Shown: positions 47,217 through 55,975, counted from the stretch's first letter. The stretch: DNA of 64,000 nt from Acetobacterium bakii (GCF_001263355.1 NZ_LGYO01000008.1:6632-70631), one strand, 5' to 3'. Notes: generated from the sequence alone by a model not told the origin. Numbers and translations are program-made.

Positions 47217-48386
47217 ATGAATTGTAAAGTACAAACCCTCGATAATATATCAAAAAAAGGCCTGAAATTATTAGGCGAAAAATATACTGTATTGGATCAT
47301 CCGGAAAATCCGGATGCCATTTTAGTAAGAAGTTTTAAAATGCACGATATGGATATTCCCGATAGTGTTAAATTTATTGGACGAGCCGGAGCCGGCGTGA
47401 ACAATATACCGTTGGAAAAATGTTCTGAAAAAGGAATCGTTGTATGTAATTCTCCCGGTGCAAATGCCAACGCGGTGAAAGAATTAGTGATTGCCGGAAT
47501 GCTCATTTCTTCACGTAAGGTTGTTGAAGGCATTGAGTGGGCTAATACCCTGGCGGATAAAGGGGATGATGTTCCAGCCCTGGTTGAAAAAGGCAAGAGT
47601 GCTTTTGGTGGACCGGAGCTTTACGGTAAAAAGATGGGCGTTATTGGATTGGGTGCCATTGGTGTTCTTGTGGCCAACATGGCCATCGACTTTGGCATGA
47701 AAGTTTATGGTTTTGATCCTTTCATTTCCATTGATAATGCCTGGGGTTTGAGTCGAAAAGTAAAACGCGCCACCAGTAAAGAAGAAATTTTCAAAAATTG
47801 TGATTATATCTCCCTTCACATTCCATTTATGGAACAAACTAAGGATTATGTAGACGCGGATTTATTAAAGAATACAAAAAAAGGTCTGCGATTGGTTAAC
47901 TTTGCCCGAGGTGGACTGGTAAACTACGATGCTTTGGAAGATGCCATTGAAGAAGGCGTTGTGGCTGCATATGTAGCTGATTTCCCAAATGAACGTCTTC
48001 TTAAGATGAAGAATGTCATTAATATTCCTCATTTGGGTGCATCAACACCAGAGAGCGAAGAAAATTGTGCTGAAATGGCGGTTAATTCCTTAAAAGAATA
48101 TTTGGAAAACGGCAACATTATTAATTCAGTGAATTATCCTGATTGTAATATGGGCGTATGTGACAGTGCTAACCGGATTACCGTGAATCATGCCAATATT
48201 CCTAAAATGTTAGGAAAAATCACCACAATTCTGGCAGATAATAATATTAACATTTCTGATATGGCCAATAAAAATAAAGGATCATGGGCTTATACCATGA
48301 TTGATGTAGACAGTAATGTTGGCGAAGACGTAAAAACAGCCTTAAAAAGTGTTGAAGGTGTGACACGGGTTCGAATTATTAAATAA
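47217..48386 (+). CDS. serA: D-3-phosphoglycerate dehydrogenase
   Basis: NAD-dependent first step of serine synthesis, 389 aa. Substrate/NAD segments: FIGRAGAGVNNIPLEKC, Rossmann GLGAIGVLVANMAIDFGMKV, FARGGLVNYDALEDAI and the catalytic His region IPHLGASTPESEENCA. A C-terminal ACT-like domain (NIPKMLGKITTILADNNINISDM) likely binds serine for feedback. In acetogens serine also feeds one-carbon and pyruvate metabolism. serB is not in this cluster. Confidence 0.95.
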   Translation: MNCKVQTLDNISKKGLKLLGEKYTVLDHPENPDAILVRSFKMHDMDIPDSVKFIGRAGAGVNNIPLEKCSEKGIVVCNSPGANANAVKELVIAGMLISSRKVVEGIEWANTLADKGDDVPALVEKGKSAFGGPELYGKKMGVIGLGAIGVLVANMAIDFGMKVYGFDPFISIDNAWGLSRKVKRATSKEEIFKNCDYISLHIPFMEQTKDYVDADLLKNTKKGLRLVNFARGGLVNYDALEDAIEEGVVAAYVADFPNERLLKMKNVINIPHLGASTPESEENCAEMAVNSLKEYLENGNIINSVNYPDCNMGVCDSANRITVNHANIPKMLGKITTILADNNINISDMANKNKGSWAYTMIDVDSNVGEDVKTALKSVEGVTRVRIIK

Positions 48387-48398
48387 CCACAAATAATC

Positions 48399-48454
48399 AA
48401 TAAAGAAGTGGCTTCGGATATTCACTATCATTGAAGACCACTTCTTTATTTAAA
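48399..48454 (+). terminator. Terminator or attenuator hairpin after serA
   Basis: AATAAAGAAGTGG (48399-48411) pairs with CCACTTCTTTATT (48438-48450) around a 26-nt loop that can pair CTTC/GAAG; a weak TTT follows. It stands between serA and the DUF1015 gene, so it may lower but not block read-through. Confidence 0.6.
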
Positions 48455-48468
48455 AAACGGAGGAAAAA

Positions 48469-49713
48469 ATGGCTACAATAAAACCTTTTAAAGCTGTTCG
48501 GCCCTTTCCAGAGAAAGCGGCCGATGTTGCAGCACTACCCTATGATGTATATAACCGAGCAGAAGCTGCGGCGGCAGCCAGAGGAAAGTTAGATTCCTTT
48601 TTACGGGTGGATCGACCGGAAACAACCCTGGATGACCGGATAAAAATCGATGATCCTTTTGTTTATGAAACAGCTCGAAAAAATCTGGAAAAGCTTTTCT
48701 ACCGGAATGCTTTAACTCAGGATACAAAAGATTGTTTGTATATCTATGAGCTGGTAATGGATGGACGAAGCCAGGTAGGCTTAGTGGTATGTACCCCTAT
48801 TGATGAATATCTCGACAATACCATCAAAAAACATGAGCTGACCCGGGCGGATAAAGAAGCGGACCGCATCAAGCATGTTGATGCCTGTGATGCCAATACC
48901 GGACCAATTTTTCTGACTTATCGCAGCAAGGACACCATCAATGATTTAGTTGATGCCTGGCGACAAGAGCATAGTCCGGTTTATGATTTTATATCTGACG
49001 ACGGGATTGCACACCGAGCCTGGATTATTGATGACGAAGCGGTGATCACAGGATTAATTGAAAATTTTGAAGATGTGAAAAATCTTTATATTGCCGATGG
49101 TCATCACCGTTCTGCTTCTGCTGTAAAGGTTGGTCTTATGCGTCGGGAAGCAAACCCGAATTACACCGGGAAGGAAGAATTTAATTATTTTCTTTCTGTT
49201 TTATTCCCAGATGAGCAGCTTTATATTATGGACTATAACCGAGTGGTTAAAGATTTAAATGGTATGAGTGCCCAGGAGTTTATCAAAACTTTGTCTGAAA
49301 AATTTGAAGTTGAAGAACGTGGTACAGAACCTGTAAAACCACCCCAAAAGGGAAGCTTTGGTCTTTATGTCGAAGGCAAATGGTATTTGCTCACAGTAAA
49401 AGACGGGGTTTATGACTGTTCTGACCCTGTGAAGTCACTGGATGTGGCCATCCTCCAGGACAATGTTCTGATTCCCATTTTAGGTATCGGCGACATTCGT
49501 ACGGATAGCCGTATTGATTTCGTCGGAGGGATTCGTGGGTTAAAAGAGTTGGAACGTCGTGCGAACGATGATATGGCTCTGGCTTTCTCCATGTATCCAA
49601 CCTCTATTGAAGAGCTGATGAATATTGCGGATGCTGATTTACTTATGCCGCCAAAATCAACCTGGTTTGAACCTAAGTTGAGAAGTGGATTATTTATCCA
49701 TAAGCTTAAATAG
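48469..49713 (+). CDS. DUF1015 family protein
   Basis: 414 aa. Start IKPFKAVRPFPEKAADVAALPYDV matches the DUF1015 (COG4198) N-terminus; the histidine/aspartate block YIADGHHRSASAVKVG and LHEL-like DKEADRIKHVDA segment are the conserved parts. In many anaerobes this gene follows serC and serA, and it is suspected to take part in serine metabolism, some members being SerB-independent kinase-like. The biochemical role is not established; only the link by gene order is claimed. Confidence 0.82.
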   Translation: MATIKPFKAVRPFPEKAADVAALPYDVYNRAEAAAAARGKLDSFLRVDRPETTLDDRIKIDDPFVYETARKNLEKLFYRNALTQDTKDCLYIYELVMDGRSQVGLVVCTPIDEYLDNTIKKHELTRADKEADRIKHVDACDANTGPIFLTYRSKDTINDLVDAWRQEHSPVYDFISDDGIAHRAWIIDDEAVITGLIENFEDVKNLYIADGHHRSASAVKVGLMRREANPNYTGKEEFNYFLSVLFPDEQLYIMDYNRVVKDLNGMSAQEFIKTLSEKFEVEERGTEPVKPPQKGSFGLYVEGKWYLLTVKDGVYDCSDPVKSLDVAILQDNVLIPILGIGDIRTDSRIDFVGGIRGLKELERRANDDMALAFSMYPTSIEELMNIADADLLMPPKSTWFEPKLRSGLFIHKLK

Positions 49714-49755
49714 AAAAAAATACACTTAATATAAGAAACGTTAGTTGACTTAATC

Positions 49756-49856
49756 GTCCTGGGGACAATGGTAAATCGTTGTCGGCTGCATGATCGTACA
49801 GGCTGTCGCCTGTTCGTCATGATGCCGACAACTGATGTTACGATTGTCCCCAGGAC
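49756..49856. repeat. 101-nt inverted-repeat element, copy 2
   Basis: Same length and structure as copy 1, with the outer 14-bp stem perfect. The terminal hairpin reads ACAGGC-tgtc-GCCTGT where copy 1 has ACAGGT-tgag-ACCTGT, a paired T-A to C-G change. It starts 43 nt after the DUF1015 stop and may also act as its transcript end. Confidence 0.93.
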
Positions 49857-49921
49857 TTACTTTATTATTTTGGACATAACCTGAAGAGTTTTTGCTTAAC
49901 TCTGAATTTGTTTAAAAACTC

Positions 49922-50022
49922 GTCCTATGGACAATGATAAATCGTTGTCTGCCGCATGCTCGTAAAGGCTGTCGCCTGTTCGCCATGATGCCGACAACTG
50001 ATGTTACGATTGTCCCCAGGAC
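49922..50022. repeat. 101-nt inverted-repeat element, copy 3 (damaged 5' arm)
   Basis: Same 101-nt length; the 3' half is nearly identical to copies 1 and 2, but the 5' arm has several changes (GTCCTATGG for GTCCTGGGG, GTTGTCTGCC for GTTGTCGGCT), which break the outer stem. Flanks TC and TTACTTTT are kept. Confidence 0.88.
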
Positions 50023-50031
50023 TTACTTTTT

Positions 50032-50072
50032 GCCATGGTGCAGACACCTGATGTTGCAATTGGCCACAGCCT
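50032..50072. repeat. Decayed 3'-half fragment of the 101-nt repeat
   Basis: About 40 nt just after copy 3 align with the last 40 nt of the element (GCCATG, GACA.CTGATGTT, ATTG..C) at roughly 80 % identity by eye. It has no 5' partner arm. Confidence 0.6.
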
Positions 50073-50152
50073 GAAATGCATCTGATAGATAGAATTTCTT
50101 TTTTTTATTTATGCCTGACTATTCAAAGTGTTGAAGTTTTAAACAAAAGTGC

Positions 50153-50181
50153 TTGCAACAGAAATTACTTTGTGATATCCT
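50153..50181 (+). promoter_or_regulatory. Possible promoter of the hydrogenase-maturation leader
   Basis: TTGCAA (50153-50158) and TATCCT (50176-50181), 17 bp apart. The -10 is not consensus. It would start a leader of about 250 nt before the TM1266-like gene. Confidence 0.4.
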
Positions 50182-50187
50182 TTACAC

Positions 50188-50399
50188 GATCGGTGCGTTA
50201 GAAGAGGAGGATTAATCCAAATCTCACAGCAAACCACAAAAATCATTAAAATACAAAGTGTTCGTACTGATATCATGAGGGTTTGTCCCCAGTGGAAAGG
50301 CGAGAGAATTATGTGCCATAGACCAAACAAATTATCTTCTGATGATGATTTTGGGTTAAGCGTGTTTTCCCTGTGCCATATCGGTACAGGGATTTTTAT
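50188..50399 (+). promoter_or_regulatory. Candidate riboswitch-like structured leader of hydE cluster
   Basis: The ~210 nt upstream of the TM1266-hydE-hydG genes have paired segments (CAAACC near 50231 with GGTTTG near 50280; GGATTAATCC hairpin near 50207-50216) and end in an intrinsic terminator well before the first gene. This layout suggests transcription attenuation. It did not match TPP, FMN, SAM-I, lysine, cobalamin, glycine, Moco, M-box or c-di-AMP consensus that I can recall. Ligand is unknown. Confidence 0.45.
50369..50399 (+). terminator. Intrinsic terminator in the hydE-cluster leader
   Basis: CCCTGTGCC (50369-50377) pairs with GGTACAGGG (50383-50391) around ATATC (one G-T pair), then ATTTTTATTT. 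It precedes the first gene by 43 nt, so it must be bypassed for expression from the upstream promoter. Confidence 0.8.
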
Positions 50400-50442
50400 T
50401 TATTTGAAAAAGATGCTGTGATAATACAAAAGGAGAATGTGG

Positions 50443-50721
50443 ATGGAAAAAAGAATAGGACTCATTGGAATTGTGATTGAGAAGGAGGAGGCTGTTGAAA
50501 AGCTGAACAGTATCCTACATGATTATGGAAAATATATTGTGGGACGGATGGGAATTCCTTATCGTGAACGGAATATATCAGTGATTAGCGTGGTCATAGA
50601 TGCGCCGTCCGACGTGATCAGTTCGCTCTCAGGAAAACTGGGAATGATCAAGGGAATCAGTATTAAAACTGTATATTCCAAGCTTTCAAAATCCTCGGAA
50701 AATCAAGAACACAATGAATAA
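50443..50721 (+). CDS. TM1266-like [FeFe]-hydrogenase-associated ACT-like protein
   Basis: 92 aa, pattern RIGLIGIVIEKEEAVEKLNSILHDYGKYIVGRMGIPY... matches the small ferredoxin-like/ACT-fold proteins annotated as putative iron-only hydrogenase system regulators and found beside hydE/hydG. No DNA-binding domain is visible; a regulatory or structural role is unproven. Start at the ATG 50443 is better spaced from AAAGGAG than ATG 50437. Its stop overlaps the hydE start by 8 nt. Confidence 0.85.
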   Translation: MEKRIGLIGIVIEKEEAVEKLNSILHDYGKYIVGRMGIPYRERNISVISVVIDAPSDVISSLSGKLGMIKGISIKTVYSKLSKSSENQEHNE

Positions 50722-51757
50722 GCTGATCTTAAAGCTTGTTAGGGAGCAAACACTGGAGAATGAAGAGTTGCGATGGTTGTTGGAGAATAATACCGTCGAA
50801 ATACGCCGGGAGCTATCAGAAAAAGCTAGTGAAGTTGCAAAAAAAACTTTTGGGAATGGTGTCTATACCCGTGGACTTATCGAATTCACTAATTATTGTA
50901 AAAACGATTGTTACTATTGCGGAATTCGAAAAAGCAATGAAAAAGTCCATCGGTATCGTCTTGACGAAGAGCAAATTTTAAAGTGCTGTGAAAATGGTTA
51001 TGAATTAGGATTTAAGACATTTGTATTACAAGGCGGTGAAGATAAGCATTTTAATGATGAACGAATGGTATTTCTGGTTCAGGAGATTAAGCAAAAATAT
51101 CCTAACTGTGCGATTACGTTATCATTGGGAGAAAAATCAAGAGAAAGCTATCAAAAACTCTTTGACGCCGGCGCAGATCGATATCTTCTTCGACATGAAA
51201 CGGCCGATAAATGTCACTATAGAAAACTTCATCCCCAAAATTTGATGCTGGCAAATCGGATGACCTGTTTGCAAAACCTCAAGGACATTGGATTTCAGGT
51301 AGGCACAGGCTTCATGGTGGGTTCACCACATCAAACTGTGGAAAACATTTTGGCGGATCTGGTATTTATAAAAGCTCTGAACCCCCAAATGGTTGGAATT
51401 GGACCCTTTATTCCACACCAGAATACGCCTTTCAAGAATGCCACACCAGGATCAATGGAACAAACCCTTCAACTTATTTCAATCCTCCGTTTAATGTTGC
51501 CAAAAGCTTTAATTCCATCTACCACAGCCCTTGGCACCATTGATACTCAGGGTCGGGAGCTTGGAATCCTGGCCGGAGCCAACGTGGTGATGCCTAACCT
51601 GTCACCGATTGAGGTTCGTAAGGATTACAGTTTATATGACAATAAAATCTGTACCGGCGAGGAGGCTGCGGAATGTCGGGTTTGTCTTGATAACCGAATA
51701 GCGTCAATCGGTTATCAGATTTTAAATCATCGTGGTGATTATCCTGAAACAAAATAA
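50714..51757 (+). CDS. hydE: [FeFe]-hydrogenase H-cluster maturase HydE (radical SAM)
   Basis: 347 aa radical-SAM enzyme taking part in assembly of the 2Fe subcluster of the H-cluster. Radical-SAM Cys triad in FTNYCKNDCYYCGIR (CxxxCxxC), then GEDKHFNDER, the FMVGSPHQTVENIL segment and C-terminal MPNLSPIEVRKDYSLYDNK. The BioB-like barrel is complete. Translationally coupled to the TM1266-like gene. hydG follows; hydF and hydrogenase structural genes are elsewhere. Confidence 0.97.
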   Translation: MNKLILKLVREQTLENEELRWLLENNTVEIRRELSEKASEVAKKTFGNGVYTRGLIEFTNYCKNDCYYCGIRKSNEKVHRYRLDEEQILKCCENGYELGFKTFVLQGGEDKHFNDERMVFLVQEIKQKYPNCAITLSLGEKSRESYQKLFDAGADRYLLRHETADKCHYRKLHPQNLMLANRMTCLQNLKDIGFQVGTGFMVGSPHQTVENILADLVFIKALNPQMVGIGPFIPHQNTPFKNATPGSMEQTLQLISILRLMLPKALIPSTTALGTIDTQGRELGILAGANVVMPNLSPIEVRKDYSLYDNKICTGEEAAECRVCLDNRIASIGYQILNHRGDYPETK

Positions 51758-51890
51758 TAAAATAGATCGTTAATGAATGACAGTGAGGATTCTATTCGTT
51801 TACAAAAGTTGATTTGAAACCGGTATAAGAGAGATGTGCTTAAGTGTGAGTTGCACCATTAAAAAAATAATAACTTTGAAGGAGAAAAAA

Positions 51891-53309
51891 ATGTATAATG
51901 TTAAATCGAAAATTGCGGAAGAATTTATTAATGATCAGGAAATTCTAGAAACCATTGCCTATGCTGAAGAAAATAAAATAAATAAACCCTTGATTAAGGA
52001 TATTATCGCACGCGCCAGGGAATTCAAAGGCATCACACATCGGGAGGCGGCGGTGCTGTTAGCCTGTGAACTCGAAGATCAAAACAAGGCGATGACTTCC
52101 CTTGCCCAGGAGATTAAACATAAATTTTATGGTAACCGGATTGTTATGTTTGCACCCTTGTATTTATCGAATTATTGTGTAAATGGCTGTGTCTACTGCC
52201 CGTACCATCATAAGAATACCACCATTAAACGAAAGAAGTTGTCTCAGGAGGAAATTGTGAAGGAAGTCATTGCCCTTCAGGATATGGGCCATAAACGTTT
52301 GGCACTGGAAACCGGAGAAGACCCAGTCAACTGTCCTTTAGAATATGTACTGGAGAGCATTAAAACCATTTACAGCATCAAACACAAAAATGGCGATATT
52401 CGCCGGGTGAACGTGAATATTGCTGCAACTACCATTGAAGACTATCAACGATTAAAAGATGCCGGGATAGGGACATATATTCTTTTTCAGGAAACCTATC
52501 ATAAAGAAAATTATGAAATGCTGCATCCCACCGGACCTAAACATAATTATGCATGGCATACTGAGGCAATGGATCGCGCCATGGCAGGCGGGATTGATGA
52601 TGTGGGTATCGGCGTTCTGTTTGGGTTAAATATGTACCGTTATGATTTTGTGGGTATGCTCATGCATGCGGAGCATTTAGAAGCAGCCATGGGTGTTGGG
52701 CCACATACCATCAGTGTCCCACGAATTTGTCCTGCTGATGACATTGATACTAATGATTTTTCCAATGCTATTTCCAACGATATCTTTGAAAAAATAATCA
52801 CAGTGTTAAGAATTGCAGTACCTTATACCGGAATGATCATATCCACAAGGGAATCAAAGGCATCCAGAGAACGTGTTTTGAAACTGGGTATTTCGCAGAT
52901 CAGTGGCGGCTCCTGTACCAGTGTGGGTGGTTATGATACGCAGGAGCCAGAAGATGAAAATTCAGCCCAATTTGAGCTGAATGATACCCGGAAACTGGAT
53001 GAAATTGTGAACTGGCTTTTAGGAATGGGTCATATTCCAAGCTTTTGCACCGCCTGTTATCGTGAGGGTCGAACCGGAGATCGTTTTATGAAATTGGTTA
53101 AATCCGGACAGATTGTCAATTGCTGTCAACCAAATGCCATTATGACTTTGAAGGAATATTTAGAGGACTACGCATCCCCGGATACAAAAGAAAAGGGCGA
53201 GGTAGTGATTCAGCGCGAGTTAAAAGCTATTCCCAGCGATAAGGTCCGTGGCATTGCGACGGCCCATTTAACCGAACTAAATGAAGGAAAACGGGATTTC
53301 CGTTTTTAG
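51891..53309 (+). CDS. hydG: [FeFe]-hydrogenase H-cluster maturase HydG (radical SAM tyrosine lyase)
   Basis: 472 aa enzyme that splits tyrosine to supply CO and CN ligands for the H-cluster. Radical-SAM motif NYCVNGCVYCPYHHKN; the C-terminal extension has CTACYREGRTGDRFM with cysteines for the second, auxiliary cluster. The frame opens 57 nt earlier, but the ATG at 51891 with GAAGGAG 7 nt upstream gives the normal N-terminus (MYNVKSKIAEEFIND). A 76-134 nt gap follows hydE. Confidence 0.98.
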   Translation: MYNVKSKIAEEFINDQEILETIAYAEENKINKPLIKDIIARAREFKGITHREAAVLLACELEDQNKAMTSLAQEIKHKFYGNRIVMFAPLYLSNYCVNGCVYCPYHHKNTTIKRKKLSQEEIVKEVIALQDMGHKRLALETGEDPVNCPLEYVLESIKTIYSIKHKNGDIRRVNVNIAATTIEDYQRLKDAGIGTYILFQETYHKENYEMLHPTGPKHNYAWHTEAMDRAMAGGIDDVGIGVLFGLNMYRYDFVGMLMHAEHLEAAMGVGPHTISVPRICPADDIDTNDFSNAISNDIFEKIITVLRIAVPYTGMIISTRESKASRERVLKLGISQISGGSCTSVGGYDTQEPEDENSAQFELNDTRKLDEIVNWLLGMGHIPSFCTACYREGRTGDRFMKLVKSGQIVNCCQPNAIMTLKEYLEDYASPDTKEKGEVVIQRELKAIPSDKVRGIATAHLTELNEGKRDFRF

Positions 53310-53357
53310 AGAGATAAAATAATTCAAAGATTGCTGGTTTAATAATTTATTCAAATA

Positions 53358-53405
53358 AAATGCCCAAGGGATATCTTAAAACAAGATATCCCTTGGGCAT
53401 TTATT
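53358..53405. terminator. Bidirectional terminator between hydG and cls
   Basis: Perfect 20-bp stem, arms 53358-53377 and 53383-53402, 5-nt loop, with A-rich left and T-rich right edges. It separates convergent hydG and the minus-strand cardiolipin synthase gene. Confidence 0.92.
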
Positions 53406-53446
53406 TGAGTTTTATTGACGAATCGATTTGAAACATTATATTCTAA

Positions 53447-54910
53447 TTAAAGCAAAGGGGAGAATAGTCTTGAAATGGATTCCTTAATTTTGATCAGATA
53501 CCCACGTTGTAAATAAATTTCCTTACTATAATAGGTACAAAGTTTCATATCTTTAACAAAAACATTTTTTAATTCTGTTGAAATGGAACCATCATATATA
53601 AAAGCGTTCGTTTCAAAATTCAATCTGAAACTGCGAATGTCGAAATTACAGGAACCCACCGAGCAAACAGCATCGTCGACTACAATGGTCTTTGAATGGA
53701 GAAAGCCATTTTCATAGACATATACCTTGGCATCGTATTCGATGAGTTCACCGACATAGGCAAGCGTGGCCCAATGAATAAAGATATGATCAGGTTTATT
53801 GGGGATCATAATGCGAACGTCAATACCTGACAACAAAGCGATTTTAAGCGCTTCAAGAATACTCTCATCAGGTACAAAATATGGGGATTGGATGAGGATA
53901 TAGCTTTCAGCATTATTGATCATCCGCAAAAATCCCTGTTTGATTTGCTGATTGGCTTTATCCGGTCCGCTGGAAACAATTTGAATGCCGGCTCCGGACT
54001 TTTGCGGAAGCATCGGGAAATATTTGTTTTGACAGTCCTCGTCAATGATCAGCGTTTCACTGGAGCTGGCCCGCCAGTCCAAAAGAAAACGCAATTGAAG
54101 CTCATGAGCTGAAGACCCCTGAATTTTCAAATGGGTATCACGCCAGTAACCCATTTTAGGATCAAGGCCCAGGTATTCATTGCCAACATTAAACCCTCCA
54201 ACAAAGCCGATTGTTCCGTCAATAACCACAATTTTTCGATGATTACGGTAATTGACTCGGAGATTGATCATTTTTATTTTAGAAGGAAAGAACACACCTA
54301 TTTTTCCACCGGCGGACTCAAAGCGTTCAAGAATTGATTTTGGAAGGTAGCGTCCGCCCATGGCATCGAAGAGGAGACGGCATTCAATGCCATCCAGAGC
54401 TTTTCGGGTAAGAATATCCATCATTCTAAGAGAAAGCGAATCGTATTTGATGATATAGTACTCCACATGGATTGAGGTCGTTGCAGATTCCATAGCATCA
54501 AAAAGTGCCTCGAATTTACTTTTACCATCGGTGTAGACGTCAATTATATTGTTATTGGTATAGAGTGCCTGGCTGACATTCAAATGGAATTCAATGGAAT
54601 GGCGATATTTTTCGAGTGGACTGTGGGGGTCAATGGCTATGATCTGAGATAACGATCGCCGTTGCTGTTTAAGCAGTAAATTATACCGGATATTTTCAGG
54701 GGTATTATATTTGAAAATTTTTCTTTTGGTAAGGTTTTGGGAAAAAAACAGATAAAACAAAAATCCCCAGATTGGAAAAATCCACAAAAAAAGCAGCCAG
54801 GCATAAGTGCTCTGGGGACTTTTTCGTTCCAGAAAAATAATCGTAATGCTCAGTGAAATATTTAAAATAAAGATAAATGCGGATAAAGTTGCTAAAAGAC
54901 TCAAAAGCAT
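53447..54910 (-). CDS. cls: Cardiolipin synthase (phospholipase D type)
   Basis: 487 aa membrane enzyme joining two phosphatidylglycerols. Two N-terminal TM segments, then two HKD motifs: NHRKIVVIDGTIGFVGGFNVGNEY and HSKTIVVDDAVCSVGSCNFDIRS. Linker with ISSGPDKANQQIKQGF is typical. It is monocistronic on the minus strand. The family also holds a few phospholipases; the length and membrane anchor fit cardiolipin synthase. Confidence 0.94.
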   Translation of the reverse strand: MLLSLLATLSAFIFILNISLSITIIFLERKSPQSTYAWLLFLWIFPIWGFLFYLFFSQNLTKRKIFKYNTPENIRYNLLLKQQRRSLSQIIAIDPHSPLEKYRHSIEFHLNVSQALYTNNNIIDVYTDGKSKFEALFDAMESATTSIHVEYYIIKYDSLSLRMMDILTRKALDGIECRLLFDAMGGRYLPKSILERFESAGGKIGVFFPSKIKMINLRVNYRNHRKIVVIDGTIGFVGGFNVGNEYLGLDPKMGYWRDTHLKIQGSSAHELQLRFLLDWRASSSETLIIDEDCQNKYFPMLPQKSGAGIQIVSSGPDKANQQIKQGFLRMINNAESYILIQSPYFVPDESILEALKIALLSGIDVRIMIPNKPDHIFIHWATLAYVGELIEYDAKVYVYENGFLHSKTIVVDDAVCSVGSCNFDIRSFRLNFETNAFIYDGSISTELKNVFVKDMKLCTYYSKEIYLQRGYLIKIKESISRLFSPLL

Positions 54911-54996
54911 TGTTGAACCTCCATAAATTCAGTACTCATAGTATAGCATATTATTTAAACAGAAGACCACTGTTTCCTGAGACTATTCAATTTATC

Positions 54997-55026
54997 TTGA
55001 CATTATAAGAGGACTAAACCTATAAT
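54997..55026 (+). promoter_or_regulatory. Consensus promoter of the raiA-type RNA
   Basis: Perfect TTGACA (54997-55002) and perfect TATAAT (55021-55026), 18 bp apart; predicted start about 55033, at the first base of the structured region. Confidence 0.82.
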
Positions 55027-55032
55027 AGAGGG

Positions 55033-55236
55033 TGCCTCAGGTTTGTGGTTGAAAGTCGATGCCAGATGCAGGCGAAGCGATCCACGTAAGACAATTTAAA
55101 AGCAAATTGTTGATCATGGTGCGTCTTAGAAGTAAGTCCAGCCGGCGAAAGCCGAGAGAAGGAGTTGTGATGCTAACACTGAGCTAAACTTCCTGTTGGC
55201 GAGTGTGGGGGAAAAGACCAGGTCAACTGAGGCAAA
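55033..55236 (+). ncRNA. raiA-motif-type structured non-coding RNA
   Basis: About 205 nt, GC-rich against an AT-rich surround and with no open frame. Its ends can close a long stem (GCCTCAG at 55034-55040 with CTGAGGC at 55227-55233), and internal hairpins such as CAATTT..AAATTG and GCCGGCGAAAGCC are visible. It lies directly upstream of hpf/raiA, the position that names the raiA RNA motif of Firmicutes. Identification is from position, size and closing stem; a covariance-model search would decide. Own promoter supports an independent transcript. Confidence 0.72.
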
Positions 55237-55310
55237 ATCCACATATTACAAGTATTTTAGGAGTAAAATTTTTAGTTGCTTTTTTGTGACAAGAAATTGA
55301 CAAAAAAATT

Positions 55311-55340
55311 TTGACTAATTAGGGCATAATTGGTTATAAT
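55311..55340 (+). promoter_or_regulatory. Promoter of hpf
   Basis: TTGACT (55311-55316) and TATAAT (55335-55340) with 18 bp between; a second TTGACA lies at 55297. It is 68 bp before the hpf start, so hpf need not rely on transcription through the upstream RNA. Confidence 0.65.
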
Positions 55341-55408
55341 GGTATCATAACTCGTAGACTCTATATATTATAACGAGTAAGCTTTACCTTTTGAAAGGAG
55401 TTGTCGTT

Positions 55409-55942
55409 ATGAAATTCACAATTTACGGAAAAAACATGCATGTATCAGAAGGTTTAAAAGAAGCACTCAAAAAGAAGTTTGCTAAATTTGATCGCTACTT
55501 TGGTCAGGAAACCGAAATCTATGCTACATTCAGTAAGGAAAAAAATTATCAAATGTTAGAGGTTACAATTCCTGTTGGGAAAACCATTCTTAGAGCCGAA
55601 GAAAAGTCTGAAGACATGGTAACATCCATAGAGGATGTGGTCAACAAACTAGAAGGTCAACTCAGAAAACACAAAACAAAACTTCAAAAGAGAAATCTTG
55701 AAGAAGCTAACAAATTCAATTTGGAAGAAATTGAAGCGGGCGATGAATCCGATGAATTTCAGCCAAAGGTTGTGCGGACGAAAAAGTTTGCAGTAAAACC
55801 GATGAATGTTGACGAAGCGACGCTTCAGATGGAATTGCTGGGACATGACTTTTTTGTATTCCTTAACGGAGATACAGACGATGTTAATGTTGTCTACATG
55901 CGAAAGGATGGAAACTACGGTCTTATCGAACCAACTTTCTAA
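55409..55942 (+). CDS. hpf: Ribosome hibernation-promoting factor, long form
   Basis: 177 aa protein that makes 100S dimers of inactive ribosomes. N-terminal S30AE/YfiA domain (FTIYGKNMHVSEGLKEALKKKFAKFDRYF) and, after a linker, the C-terminal dimerisation domain with VRTKKFAVKPMNVDEATLQMELLGHDFFVFLNGDT. The open frame starts 18 nt earlier at a TTG, but the ATG at 55409 with AAAGGAG 9 nt before it is the usual start. Confidence 0.96.
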   Translation: MKFTIYGKNMHVSEGLKEALKKKFAKFDRYFGQETEIYATFSKEKNYQMLEVTIPVGKTILRAEEKSEDMVTSIEDVVNKLEGQLRKHKTKLQKRNLEEANKFNLEEIEAGDESDEFQPKVVRTKKFAVKPMNVDEATLQMELLGHDFFVFLNGDTDDVNVVYMRKDGNYGLIEPTF

Positions 55943-55975
55943 AGCTTTCTTAAGAAAGACTAAAAATTAATTATG

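Noticed and set aside
49750-50075. Possible CRISPR array because of repeated units
   Set aside because: Units are 101 nt palindromes, unevenly spaced, with no spacer-repeat periodicity and no cas genes.
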